DNA of 44,662 nt from AG41 sp036522815 (GTDB taxonomy: Bacteria > Gemmatimonadota > Gemmatimonadetes > Gemmatimonadales > GWC2-71-9). The stretch spans positions 1 to 44,662 of the forward strand of contig DATDFC010000133.1 of NCBI GenBank assembly GCA_036522815.1. The letters are read 5' to 3'. The notes beneath the pieces are model-generated. The model worked only from the letters and a program-made list of their open reading frames with translations, was not told the DNA's origin and did not search any database. Positions 7,091 through 14,891 of the stretch are shown piece after piece. Within the stretch, counting starts at the first letter, position 1. Each line of letters begins with the position of its first letter. The translations under genes and the position numbers were made by a program.

Positions 7091-7819
7091 ATGAACTGTC
7101 AGGCGTGCGGGACCGCGCTCGCGGCGACGGCAAAATTCTGTCACAAGTGCGGCGCCCAAGTGAGCGCCCAAACGACTGATGGCCAGGCGGCCGGTTGGCG
7201 AGCCGGCCTCCCCTGGGGCGTGGCGGGCGCGGCGCTGGGGGCCCTGGTGACAGTGCTGGCGCTCCGCATCGGTGCCCCCTCGGGAGGCGGGATGCGAGAT
7301 GCGGGAAGCGTGTCGGAGGATGACGCGTCCCGCATCCCGCTTCCCGCATCCCGCTCCTCGCCTCCCGACATTTCCCAGATGTCCCCCGAAGAGCGCGCCA
7401 CCCGGCTGTACAACCGGGTGATGTCGCTCCACTCGCGCGGGCAGGCGGACAGTGCGGAATTCTTCCTGCCGATGGCCCTGCAGGCGTACGCGATGCTGCC
7501 GGCGCTCGACGTCGACGCCCGCTACCACATCGGAGTGCTCGATCTCACCGCTGCCAACGCCGTCGGGGCGCTCGCCCAGGCCGACACGATCCGGCGGGCG
7601 GCGCCCACGCACCTGTTCGGGTTCATGCTGCGTGCCCGCGCCCTCGAGCTGACGCACGACGCCGCCGGCGCGCTGCGCGCCTACCGGGCCTTCCTGCAGA
7701 ACGAAGCCGCCGAGCGCGCGCGCCGGCGTCCCGAGTACGACGAGCACGCGCAGAACCTCGATGCCTTCCGCGACCAGGCGAAGCAGGTGACCGCCGGCAA
7801 GGCGACGCGTGGCAGCTGA
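7091..7819 (+). CDS. Zinc-ribbon, single-TM, TPR-like protein
   Basis: 242 residues from ATG 7091, chosen because it places the zinc ribbon at the N-terminus (CQACG...CHKCG, residues 3-22); an ATG at 7034 inside the inverted repeat would add 19 residues of repeat-like sequence. A transmembrane segment follows (about 41-58), then a low-complexity linker encoded by a 7-bp tandem-repeat hairpin (7283-7365), then a helical domain with TPR-like repeats. Predicted inner-membrane protein with a cytoplasmic zinc ribbon. It overlaps mqnD by 11 nt, suggesting co-translation, but no link to menaquinone synthesis is evident. Confidence 0.7.
   Translation: MNCQACGTALAATAKFCHKCGAQVSAQTTDGQAAGWRAGLPWGVAGAALGALVTVLALRIGAPSGGGMRDAGSVSEDDASRIPLPASRSSPPDISQMSPEERATRLYNRVMSLHSRGQADSAEFFLPMALQAYAMLPALDVDARYHIGVLDLTAANAVGALAQADTIRRAAPTHLFGFMLRARALELTHDAAGALRAYRAFLQNEAAERARRRPEYDEHAQNLDAFRDQAKQVTAGKATRGS
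7283..7365. repeat. Inverted tandem-repeat element inside a coding sequence, 7-bp period
   Basis: Left arm 7283-7310: GGAGGCG, GGATGCG, AGATGCG, GGAAGCG. Right arm 7324-7365: CGCGTCC, CGCATCC, CGCTTCC, CGCATCC, CGCTCCT, CGCCTCC. Reverse-complemented, the right arm gives the same units as the left. The element lies in frame in the linker after the transmembrane segment of the zinc-ribbon protein and encodes a Ser/Pro/Asp-rich stretch. Confidence 0.8.
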
Positions 7820-8672
7820 GCCACCCCGCACGATCCATCTGGCACATAGCCCGGATGCCGACGACGCGTTCATGTTCTGGGCGCTCGCGGCCGGGAAGAT
7901 CGACACCGGCGGCCGGCGCTACGTGCACGAGCTGGGCGACATCGAATCGCTGAACCGGCGCGCGCTCCGGGGGGAGCTCGAGGTCACGGCGGTCTCGCTG
8001 CACGCCTACGCGCACCTCGCTGAGCGTTACGCACTGCTCGCCCACGGCGCGAGCTTCGGGGACGGCTACGGGCCGCGCATCGTGGCGCGTGTCCCGCGGC
8101 CCGGCGATCCGCGGGCGGCCCTCGGCGCCAGCGCGGTGCGCATCGCCGTGCCCGGTGAGCTCACCACCGCGTTTCTGGCGCTCAAGCTGTTTCAGCCCGC
8201 CGCCCGCCATGTGGTCGTGCCGTTCGATCAGATCGAAGACCACGTGGCGGCCGGCCAGGCGGACGCGGGACTGCTGATCCACGAGGGCCAGCTCACTTAC
8301 GGCGACCGCGGGCTGCACCTCTGGGTCGACTTGGGCGAGTGGTGGCGCGCGGAGACGGGGCTGCCGTTGCCGCTCGGCGGCAACGTGGTGCGCCGTGACC
8401 TCGGGCAGGCCCTGATGCGCGACATCGCGCGCGACCTGAAGGCGAGCATTCAGTACGGCCTCGCCCACCGCGCCGAGGCGCTGGCGCACGCGAAGGGCTA
8501 CAGCCGCGGGCTCGACGACGCCCGCACCGATCGCTTCGTCGGCATGTATGTGAACGCGTACACGGTGGATTACGGCGAGACCGGCCGGCGGGCCGTGGTC
8601 GAGCTGCTCGGACGAGCGCACCGGGCGGGCTTGCTCCCGAGCCCCGTGGAGGTCAGCTTCGTGCAAGGTTAG
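7809..8672 (+). CDS. mqnD: 1,4-dihydroxy-6-naphthoate synthase (futalosine pathway)
   Basis: 287 residues from GTG 7809. Hallmarks of MqnD are the N-terminal HSPDADDAFMFWALAAGKID, the FEHELGDIESLN-like stretch, SLHAYAHLAERYALLAHGASFGDGYGP, and the LIHEGQLTY and PLPLGGNVVRRDL motifs. The enzyme converts cyclic dehypoxanthinyl futalosine to 1,4-dihydroxy-6-naphthoate for menaquinone, in the cytoplasm. It overlaps the upstream zinc-ribbon gene. No other mqn gene is in the window, so the pathway is scattered. It implies a menaquinone-based respiratory chain independent of the MenF-C route. Confidence 0.93.
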   Translation: MAAEPPRTIHLAHSPDADDAFMFWALAAGKIDTGGRRYVHELGDIESLNRRALRGELEVTAVSLHAYAHLAERYALLAHGASFGDGYGPRIVARVPRPGDPRAALGASAVRIAVPGELTTAFLALKLFQPAARHVVVPFDQIEDHVAAGQADAGLLIHEGQLTYGDRGLHLWVDLGEWWRAETGLPLPLGGNVVRRDLGQALMRDIARDLKASIQYGLAHRAEALAHAKGYSRGLDDARTDRFVGMYVNAYTVDYGETGRRAVVELLGRAHRAGLLPSPVEVSFVQG

Positions 8673-8706
8673 TGGAACCTCCACTGACCTCCCAGAGGAG
8701 ACCACC

Positions 8707-9783
8707 TTGGCCGACATTGCGGGGCCCGTTCAGATCCTGGTGGTGGACGACGAGGAGCCCATCCGGAACGCCCTCAAGAAGTTCTTGCAGCAGCAGCAAT
8801 TCGAAGTGTATACCGCCGGCACGGGCGACGAGGCACTGCAGCAGCTCAAGCGCCATCGCATCGCCCTGATGCTGTGCGACATCCGCATGCCCGGCACGAG
8901 CGGCGTGGACCTCGTGCCCGCCGCGCTCGAGATCGAGCCCGAGCTGGCGATCCTCATGCTCACGGCTGTCAACGACGCGACCAGCGCCGCGCTGTGCATG
9001 CAGCGCGGCGCCATGGATTACCTCACCAAGCCGATCGAGCTGGCCGACCTCGGCCGCGCGGTGCAGCGCGCGCTCAAGCGGCGCGAGATGCTGCTCGAGA
9101 ACCGCCAGCTCAACCAGTGGCTCAAGGAGGAAGTCACCACCCGCACCGCCGAGCTGCAGCGTGAGCGCATGAAGCTCGAGCGTCTGTCGATCGCCACGCT
9201 CGAGGCTCTCGTCAATGCCCTCGAGGCGAAGGACCCCTACATGCGGGGTCACTCCGCGCGCGTAGCCGACCTGTCCGCCACGGTCGCCCACCAGATGAGC
9301 ATGTCTGAAGAGGACGTGGAGCTGGTGCGGATCGCAGGCCGGCTGCACGACATCGGCAAGATCGGCACGCGAGAGGCGGTCTTGAACAAGCAGGGCGCCC
9401 TGACGCCCGACGAGTTCGAGCACGTCAAGCAGCACGTGATCATCGGGTCCCAGATCCTCGCCCCCCTCACACACCTTGGCGACATCATCCCGGCAGTACG
9501 GCATCACCACGAGCGCTTCGACGGGACCGGCTACCCCGATGGGCTGCGCGGTGAAGCGATCCCGCCCTCCGCGCGCATCATCGGAGCCGCCGAGGTCTTC
9601 GACGCGCTCACGACCTCGCGCGCGTACCAGGAGAAGATGACCCCGGACAAGGCGATTGGCCGGATCGCCGATCTGGTGGGGACGGTGCTCGATCCCGCGG
9701 TATTCGACGCCCTCTCGAGCGTGGTGGCCCGGCGCCGCACGCTGGTGTTCCTCGACGAGGGTGGCGTCACCAGTAGCGACTGA
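8707..9783 (+). CDS. Response regulator with HD-GYP phosphodiesterase domain (RpfG-like)
   Basis: 358 residues from TTG 8707, supported by GAGGAG about 8 nt upstream. Receiver domain residues 8-125, with the phospho-acceptor Asp58 in LCDIRMPG and Lys108 in TKP. A helical linker (130-165) precedes an HD-GYP domain with His214-Asp215 (RLHDIGKIG) and HHERFDGTGYPDG (GYP at 275-277). HD-GYP proteins hydrolyse cyclic-di-GMP, so this is likely a signal-controlled c-di-GMP phosphodiesterase. No histidine kinase is adjacent. Its cognate input is unknown. Confidence 0.93.
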   Translation: MADIAGPVQILVVDDEEPIRNALKKFLQQQQFEVYTAGTGDEALQQLKRHRIALMLCDIRMPGTSGVDLVPAALEIEPELAILMLTAVNDATSAALCMQRGAMDYLTKPIELADLGRAVQRALKRREMLLENRQLNQWLKEEVTTRTAELQRERMKLERLSIATLEALVNALEAKDPYMRGHSARVADLSATVAHQMSMSEEDVELVRIAGRLHDIGKIGTREAVLNKQGALTPDEFEHVKQHVIIGSQILAPLTHLGDIIPAVRHHHERFDGTGYPDGLRGEAIPPSARIIGAAEVFDALTTSRAYQEKMTPDKAIGRIADLVGTVLDPAVFDALSSVVARRRTLVFLDEGGVTSSD

Positions 9784-9811
9784 GCGGTTTTTCCGCCCCC
9801 CCTCCGCCCCC

Positions 9812-10711
9812 GTGCTCATCGCCGTTACCGGCGCCAGTGGATTCGTGGGACGGCACATCACCGCGCTGCTGGCGCGTCGCGGCCACCAGGTCCGCGCGCT
9901 GGTGCGCGGGGACGGCCGGGGAGGGGCGGCCGCCGCGCTCCCAGCCGAGCGCACGCCCGGCGACCTGGCGGACCCTGCGGCGCTGGCGGCCTTCACCCGG
10001 GGCGCGGACGTCATCATCCATCTGGTCGGGATCATCGTGGAAGCGGGCGCCGCGACGTTCGAAGCGGTGCACGTCGAGGGCACCATGCGCCTGCTCACGG
10101 CCGCGCGCGCGGCGGGCGTCCGCCGATTCGTGCACATGAGTGCGGTGGGCACGCGTGACGAGCCGGGGGCGACACGTTATCACCGCACCAAGTGGCGCGC
10201 GGAGGAGCTGGTGCGGAGCTCCGGCTTGGCCCACGCCATCTTTCGGCCATCGATCATCAGTGGTCCCGAAAGCCCGCCGATCCGCACGCTCGCCCGGCTG
10301 CACCGCTGGTCGCCGCTCGTGCCCGTGTTCGGGGACGGCCGCTTCCCGATGCAACCGGTGTGGATCGAGGACGTCGCCCTGGCGTTCGCTCTGGCCGCCG
10401 AGCGTCCCGCGCTCGGCGGTGTGTTCGAGCTGGGTGGGCCGGCGTCCCTGACTTATGAGGAGTTCGTGCGCGCCATCGGTCGGGCCGCCGGTCATCCGCG
10501 CCCGCTCGTGCACGTGCCGCTCGCCGTCGCGCGCGCGGCAGCCGCGGCACTCGGCGTCATGGGGCCGCTTGCCCCGCTCACGCGGGACCAGCTCCAGATG
10601 CTGGTGGAAGGCAGCGCCACTCCCGCGAACGCGCTCGAGTCGACATTCGGCATCCGGGCGTTGCCGTTCGAAGAGGGGCTCGCGCGATTCCTGGGCGGCG
10701 GTCGGCGATGA
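9812..10711 (+). CDS. NAD(P)-dependent epimerase/reductase, complex I NDUFA9-like
   Basis: About 299 residues from GTG 9812, which puts the Rossmann motif VTGASGFVG at the N-terminus; longer in-frame reads overlap the HD-GYP gene. It is an atypical short-chain dehydrogenase with YHRTK (YxxxK) near residue 125 and the VWIEDVA motif of the NDUFA9/YfcH group. These proteins bind NAD(P)H; bacterial members act on nucleotide sugars or terpenoid quinone-related substrates, mostly uncharacterised. It starts 28 nt after the HD-GYP gene and overlaps the next gene by 4 nt. Confidence 0.85.
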   Translation: MLIAVTGASGFVGRHITALLARRGHQVRALVRGDGRGGAAAALPAERTPGDLADPAALAAFTRGADVIIHLVGIIVEAGAATFEAVHVEGTMRLLTAARAAGVRRFVHMSAVGTRDEPGATRYHRTKWRAEELVRSSGLAHAIFRPSIISGPESPPIRTLARLHRWSPLVPVFGDGRFPMQPVWIEDVALAFALAAERPALGGVFELGGPASLTYEEFVRAIGRAAGHPRPLVHVPLAVARAAAAALGVMGPLAPLTRDQLQMLVEGSATPANALESTFGIRALPFEEGLARFLGGGRR

Positions 10712-11340
10712 CGGCGACGCGCTGTGTCTTGCTCGTCGCCGCGCTCTGGTACGCCCCCGCTCGGGCGACGGCACAGGCTGCCGGGCGCGATTCGCTGGTG
10801 TACATCCTCACGCCCGCCAGTCGCTTCGAAGTGAAAACCGGCAAGGCCGGGCTGCTCGGGTTCGCGGGTCATGCACATCTCGTCCGCGCCCGCGCCTCGT
10901 CCGGACAAATCGTCTATTACCCGAGCAGCCCCGCTGACTCGCGCGTCGAGGTGGTCGTGCCCGTCGACAGCCTCGAGGTGCTCACACCTCCCGACACGGC
11001 CGAGATCCGCAAAGTCACCGAGACCATGCGGCGTGACGTGCTGCACCCGGAGCAGTATCCGCTCATCGTCTTCGCCTCGACCTCCGTGACGCCCGCGGGC
11101 GACGGGCTCGAGGTGCGCGGGCAACTGACGCTCGTCGGTCAGACGCGCGCCGTCGCCGTGGTCATGCGAGTCGAGGCGACCGGGGATACGCTGCGGGCGA
11201 ACGGACGTTTCTCCGTGAAACAGAGCGAGTTCGGCATCACACCGTATCGCGGTGGCCCGGCGGGGACGGTGAGAGTAGCCGATCGCGTCGAGTTCACCGT
11301 GGCGGCCGTGGCGATCCGCTCCCCCTCCCCCTCCCCCTAA
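10708..11340 (+). CDS. YceI-family periplasmic protein
   Basis: 210 residues; signal peptide residues 1-23 (cleavage near ARATA-QA). The YceI lipocalin-like fold is indicated by the opening SRFEVKTGKAGLLGFAGHAH, the central EIRKVTETMRRDVLHPEQYP with the FAST motif, and KQSEFGITPYRGGPAGTVRVADRVEF at the end (abbreviated as the region 171-197). YceI proteins bind polyisoprenoids in the periplasm. It is translationally coupled (GATGA overlap) to the NDUFA9-like gene. The last codons, SPSPSP, come from a TCCCCC tandem repeat (about 11321-11338), an expansion at the 3' end. Confidence 0.88.
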   Translation: MTATRCVLLVAALWYAPARATAQAAGRDSLVYILTPASRFEVKTGKAGLLGFAGHAHLVRARASSGQIVYYPSSPADSRVEVVVPVDSLEVLTPPDTAEIRKVTETMRRDVLHPEQYPLIVFASTSVTPAGDGLEVRGQLTLVGQTRAVAVVMRVEATGDTLRANGRFSVKQSEFGITPYRGGPAGTVRVADRVEFTVAAVAIRSPSPSP

Positions 11341-11377
11341 AAAAACCAGACCCGGGGCTTACAACTCCCCGGGCTGG
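11339..11377 (-). terminator. Rho-independent terminator for the pseudopilin gene
   Basis: Read on the minus strand the stem is CCAG plus CCCGGGG pairing across a 9-nt loop (stem bases 11346-11357 and 11367-11377, one bulged base). Seven T follow (complement of 11339-11345). It lies 140 nt downstream of the pseudopilin stop. The T-run overlaps the stop codon of yceI on the other strand, separating the convergent genes. Confidence 0.8.
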
Positions 11378-11518
11378 CGGTCGGGCGAAGTGGCCGTCAC
11401 ACTTCGGCCGCGACCCTTACATGATATTCTGCTCATTGTCGTACGACTGAGGCCGGCGGATGTTTCATCGGCCACGTCCCTTTGATGCACTCCCCCCGGC
11501 AAATGGTTGCATTTCCCC

Positions 11519-11947
11519 CTACCAGCGCTTTACCCGCCCCACGCGGGACAGCGTGATCGTTTCAGATCGCACCCCTCGTCGCAGGACCACCTTGGTGTTG
11601 GACAGCCCCCAAGCGAGCCCGATGGGGTCGAACACCACCACGGGGTTGGACACCTCCAGGGCCACCCCGTGCCGGTCCGGCCCGGGCCAGCGCTCGTGAG
11701 GAGCCCAGGAATCCCCCGACCAGCGGTCGATGCGCAAGGAATCCCGCGCGATGACCAAGCGGCGCCGGCCACCCTGCATGATGGCGGCGTAACGGGTCAC
11801 GGCGACCGCCGTGGTGACGTCCTGGGCGGCAGTGTTGACCGCGATCCAGTCCAGCAAGCCCTGCAGGCGGGGGAGTGTGATGGCCGTCACGATGGCCAGA
11901 ATCGCCAGCGCGACAGCGAGCTCGGTGAGTGTAAAGCCCCGGCGCAT
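11519..11947 (-). CDS. Type IV pilin-like / GspH-type pseudopilin, stand-alone
   Basis: 142 residues. The N-terminus MRRGFTLTELAVALAILAIV is a class III signal: prepilin peptidase would cut after Gly4, leaving Phe1 with the conserved Glu5. The hydrophobic helix continues to about residue 28. The remaining globular part is beta-rich, as in minor pseudopilins (GspH/FimT). No other pilus or type II secretion gene is near, so it must work with an apparatus encoded elsewhere or serve as an isolated minor pilin. Confidence 0.85.
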   Translation of the reverse strand: MRRGFTLTELAVALAILAIVTAITLPRLQGLLDWIAVNTAAQDVTTAVAVTRYAAIMQGGRRRLVIARDSLRIDRWSGDSWAPHERWPGPDRHGVALEVSNPVVVFDPIGLAWGLSNTKVVLRRGVRSETITLSRVGRVKRW

Positions 11948-12147
11948 GGGGCCAATAGGGGGAGGGACGGCCTCCCGAGTGGCATCCGAACCGTGCGGCG
12001 AAAGGCAAGAAAACGCGAGATTTGCGGCCTAACGCGTCGCAATCGAAAACGCTATCTTCTGACCCGGCCGCGCGTTGCATCGAGGCATAACCCCTGCCCT
12101 GGCCCTGGCTGGGGACCACCAGCCAGTTTGACTGGGAGAGCAACCGG
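11948..12147. other. Divergent intergenic region
   Basis: Separates the pseudopilin gene (minus) from the TPR gene (plus). It is AT-richer between 11995 and 12055. TTGCAT at about 12075 and CATAAC at 12089 are a weak promoter-like pair for the plus strand. GGGAGAGCAACCGG just before ATG 12148 offers a modest ribosome-binding site. A lone GTTAGGC (12027-12033 complement) is unsupported as an integron site. Confidence 0.3.
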
Positions 12148-13410
12148 ATGCCGGCGTCGCGCCTGAAATTCGAATCGTTACCGCACGCAATCTTCCTCCA
12201 ACGGGTGTCGGGCCCGCAGGGCGCCACCTCGCTCGAGGCGCGCCTGGGCCAGGGCGCGTTCCTCGCGTTGCGGCTCGTCGATTTGCTCGCGCCGGACCGC
12301 CTGCAGGTTTCCGGTGACGCGTTCCACTATCAGTGGATCGCGACCGACCGGTTCTGTGCCGAGCTCCGGGCGGCGGCGCCCGAAGGCGCCCACGTGCACG
12401 GCATCGCCCAGAGCACTGCGGACGCCCACCGCGCGGGCGACATCCGGTTGATCGCGCCCGCGCTATTCGCGTATGCGCACTTCCTCGAGGAGGAGCTGCG
12501 CCTGGAGGAAGCGGTCGACGTCCTGACCACGCTGCTCGTGGTGGTGGCGAGCCGCTTGTCGGCCAAGGACGCGGTCGCGGCCCGGCTGCGGTTCGCGCGC
12601 GTACACCGCAAGCTCAATCGGTTCGACGAGGCCGAAACCGCGTACGCGGAAGCCGGCGAGATGGCGAGCGCGGCGGGAGATCGCTATTCGGCGCTGCTCA
12701 GCCGCATCGGTCGGGCCAACACGATCCTGGGCCGCGGCAACCTCGCGGAGGCCGAGCGGCAGCTCCGGGCGATCCTGGCAGATGCACACGCCGCGGGCGA
12801 ACGGGACGCGGAAGCGCGCGCGGAGCACGGCGTTGGCGTAGCGCTGCACCAGATGGGGCAGGCTCCCGACGCTATTCCCTATGTTTGGCGCGCGTTCGAG
12901 TTGTACGACGAAGAGGCTTCCCGGATGCGCGCCCTCAGCGATGTCGGAGTAATGCTGTTGACCCTGGGCGATGCGGTCGGAGCAGAACGGGCGTTGTCAG
13001 AGGTCGTGCGCCGGGGAGGCTGTCACGACAGCACGACGAACGCGCTGATCGAGCTGATGCACGCGGCGTCGTACCGGCGCGATCACGTCGGGTTCGCGCG
13101 CTGGCGCGAGCGCTGCGAGGAGCACTTGCCGGACATGCCGCCCAACATGCTCGCGGACTTCTATCTGAAGCAGGGGATCGGACAGGCCAGGTTCAGACGG
13201 TTCCGGCGTGCCGATGAGCTCATGAAGCGGGCTCTCGAGGTCGCCGGCATGGCCGGGTTGCACGAGTTCGAGTTCCGGATCGAGCGGATCCGTGGTGGGC
13301 TAAACGATTGCGAGCAGGCGTTGACCGCCGAGGTCGAGACGACGGAAGCGACGGTGCAGACCACCGAGCTGCGCCAGGTTTCCGAGTCCCTGGCGCAGCT
13401 CGTTAGTTGA
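12148..13410 (+). CDS. TPR-repeat protein, possible regulator
   Basis: 420 residues, cytoplasmic. The first about 100 residues are a distinct N-terminal domain (MPASRLKFESLPHAIFLQRV onward). From about residue 105 on, the sequence is almost entirely helical hairpins with TPR character (AYAHFLEEELRLEEAVDVL, RFARVHRKLNRFDEAETAYA, NTILGRGNLAEAERQLRAIL, VALHQMGQAPDAIPYVWRAF). Such superhelices bind peptides or proteins. No DNA-binding motif is obvious in the N-terminal domain. It faces a 41-residue secreted peptide gene (13427-13552), whose 3' end is 17 nt from its own. Confidence 0.75.
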   Translation: MPASRLKFESLPHAIFLQRVSGPQGATSLEARLGQGAFLALRLVDLLAPDRLQVSGDAFHYQWIATDRFCAELRAAAPEGAHVHGIAQSTADAHRAGDIRLIAPALFAYAHFLEEELRLEEAVDVLTTLLVVVASRLSAKDAVAARLRFARVHRKLNRFDEAETAYAEAGEMASAAGDRYSALLSRIGRANTILGRGNLAEAERQLRAILADAHAAGERDAEARAEHGVGVALHQMGQAPDAIPYVWRAFELYDEEASRMRALSDVGVMLLTLGDAVGAERALSEVVRRGGCHDSTTNALIELMHAASYRRDHVGFARWRERCEEHLPDMPPNMLADFYLKQGIGQARFRRFRRADELMKRALEVAGMAGLHEFEFRIERIRGGLNDCEQALTAEVETTEATVQTTELRQVSESLAQLVS

Positions 13411-13426
13411 GCTGCGAGCCAGCTGG

Positions 13427-13552
13427 TTAGTGGCAGGTGTTGCTGTTCTGAATGTCGCAGCCGTGGCGAGGACCGGTAGCATCGGCACAGGCCACGGTGG
13501 ACAGAGCGAACGCGACGACGAGTAACGCGAAGAGGGCGCGAATACGGGACAT
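13427..13552 (-). CDS. 41-residue secreted Cys-containing peptide/lipopeptide
   Basis: A short gene from ATG 13552 with a perfect GGAGG 5 nt upstream. The hydrophobic signal (residues 3-20) ends in STVAC, so Cys21 could be lipidated. The predicted mature part is only about 20 residues and contains two further cysteines (Cys32 and Cys40) that could form a disulfide: GPRHGCDIQNSNTCH at the C-terminus. The strong ribosome site, the signal and the compact Cys-flanked tail argue for a real gene. It converges on the TPR gene. A secreted signal peptide or small envelope factor is possible. Confidence 0.65.
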   Translation of the reverse strand: MSRIRALFALLVVAFALSTVACADATGPRHGCDIQNSNTCH

Positions 13553-13686
13553 GTGACCTCCGCAACCGAGGTGTGGTGTTGGCGCAACAGGACATCACAA
13601 CACTCGGTGCGGGCGCGTCCGTTTTTTAGGGCGTTTTTGCGGCATCGTAGGGCGGTTTTGCGACTTTTGGAGGTTTTAGGGGATTG
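13553..13686. other. Divergent regulatory region with T-tracts
   Basis: Between the small peptide gene (minus) and the AraC-like regulator (plus). From 13620 to 13682 the plus strand has T-tracts recurring every 9-14 nt (TTTTTTAGGGCG, TTTTTGCGG, TTTTGCGAC, TTTTGGAGG, TTTTAGGGG). Read from the other strand these are phased A-tracts that may bend DNA. GGAGG in this series is too far from ATG 13687 to be a normal ribosome site. Confidence 0.4.
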
Positions 13687-14484
13687 ATGCTCGTCCTAGC
13701 GGCCGTGCCGGACCTCCAGTTCCACAAGCTGCGCCGCACCGCCGGCGAGCGGTTCGGAGTCGTGCAGACGCTGACGTGGGACGACGTGCTGACGGTGATC
13801 CGGGGACGCCCGGTCGAGCTGGCCGTGGTGGACCCGCTGCTCTCAGGGGACGCGCGCTCACAGGAAATCGAGCGGCTGCGCGTGCTGTTTCCCTCGCTGC
13901 CGCTCATTCTCTACACCACGCTCACGCCCCGCACCGCCGGCGTGCTGCTGGCGCTCGGCCAGCGGGGCATCCAGCACGTCGTGTTCGCCAACTACGACGA
14001 CCACCCCACCCGGTTGCGGGAGGTGCTGAGCCACGAGGAAGCGCGCTCCTCGTCGCGGCAGCTGCTCGACCAGCTCGCCGACGCGCTCGCCCCGCTGCCC
14101 AGTGAGCTGCGCTGGGTGCTGGAGGAGGCGCTGCGCGCGCCCGGGCAGGTCCAGACCGTGAGCCAGGTCGCGGTGCGCGCCCGCGTGGATCGGCGCACCT
14201 GTGAGCGCTGGTTCACCCGCGTCGGGCTACCGTCCCCCCGGCATTTCCTCTCGGCCGCGCGGGTGCTGTACGCGCATCGGCTGCTGCAGGACCCCGGGTT
14301 CACGATCGAAGACGTGGCGAAGCGGCTCGGGTACGCGCAGACCAAAACGCTGCAGCTGCACGCGCGCGCCTACCTCGGCCTCACAGCCGGTGAGATGCGG
14401 CTGTCACTCAGCCCGGACGAGGCGCTGGCGCGTGTGGTGCAGCGGTTCCTGACGCCCGCGAGCGCGCGGGCCTCGGTCTCATGA
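13687..14484 (+). CDS. Transcriptional regulator: receiver-like domain plus AraC-type HTH
   Basis: 265 residues from ATG 13687. The N-terminal part (1-115) has the fold pattern of a response-regulator receiver (LAAVPDLQFHKL, ELAVVDPLLSGD, LPLILYTTLT). It lacks the acidic pair and the Lys, so it is probably phosphorylation-independent. A C-terminal AraC-family double helix-turn-helix follows (about 150-240: SQVAVRARVDRRTCERWF, then FTIEDVAKRLGYAQTKTLQL). It is the first gene of a five-gene overlapping run and overlaps the next gene by 4 nt. Confidence 0.8.
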   Translation: MLVLAAVPDLQFHKLRRTAGERFGVVQTLTWDDVLTVIRGRPVELAVVDPLLSGDARSQEIERLRVLFPSLPLILYTTLTPRTAGVLLALGQRGIQHVVFANYDDHPTRLREVLSHEEARSSSRQLLDQLADALAPLPSELRWVLEEALRAPGQVQTVSQVAVRARVDRRTCERWFTRVGLPSPRHFLSAARVLYAHRLLQDPGFTIEDVAKRLGYAQTKTLQLHARAYLGLTAGEMRLSLSPDEALARVVQRFLTPASARASVS

Positions 14485-14891
14485 GCGGCCAGCCGCGCAC
14501 CATCCTCGTCGTGGACGACGAGGCGCCGCTGCGCCGTGTGCTGGAGCGTTCGCTCACGCGCTCAGGGCATCGCGTGATCTCCGCGGGCAGCGCCGAGACG
14601 GCGTATCAGCTGCTGGGCTCCGCGCAGCCGGACGCGCTGCTCCTGGACATCCATCTTCCCACCATGTCGGGGCTGGCGCTGTACCTCGCCATCATCCACC
14701 GCTGGCCGGCACTCGAGGGGCGCATCGCGATCATGACGGGGGACGCGGAAGCGGAGGAGGTGCGGAGCTGGCTCGAGCGGCACCGCTGCACCGTGATTCG
14801 CAAGCCGTTCAACCTGCGCGACGTCACGGATTGGCTGACGGCAGTGTTTCGGCTCGCCGATGAGCGCGGGCGGGGAGGGGCCGAGGCGTGA
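14481..14891 (+). CDS. Single-domain response regulator
   Basis: 136 residues, receiver only. Asp12/Asp13 form the acidic pocket (LVVDDEAP), Asp56 is the phosphorylation site (LLLDIHLP), Thr near residue 90 (IMTGD) and Lys in IRKPFN complete the active site. No output domain, so it works through protein contacts, perhaps on the adjacent AraC-like or MerR-like regulator. It overlaps both neighbours by 4 nt (ATGA, GTGA), indicating strict co-translation. No histidine kinase is nearby. Confidence 0.9.
   Translation: MSGQPRTILVVDDEAPLRRVLERSLTRSGHRVISAGSAETAYQLLGSAQPDALLLDIHLPTMSGLALYLAIIHRWPALEGRIAIMTGDAEAEEVRSWLERHRCTVIRKPFNLRDVTDWLTAVFRLADERGRGGAEA

Noticed and set aside
10455..10937. Alternative plus-strand frames across the NDUFA9-like/yceI junction
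   Set aside because: They overlap two well-supported genes and have no family features.
12027..12033. GTTAGGC core-like sequence (minus strand) upstream of the pseudopilin
   Set aside because: No partner box or complementary L-type sequence within 200 bp, so it is most likely chance.
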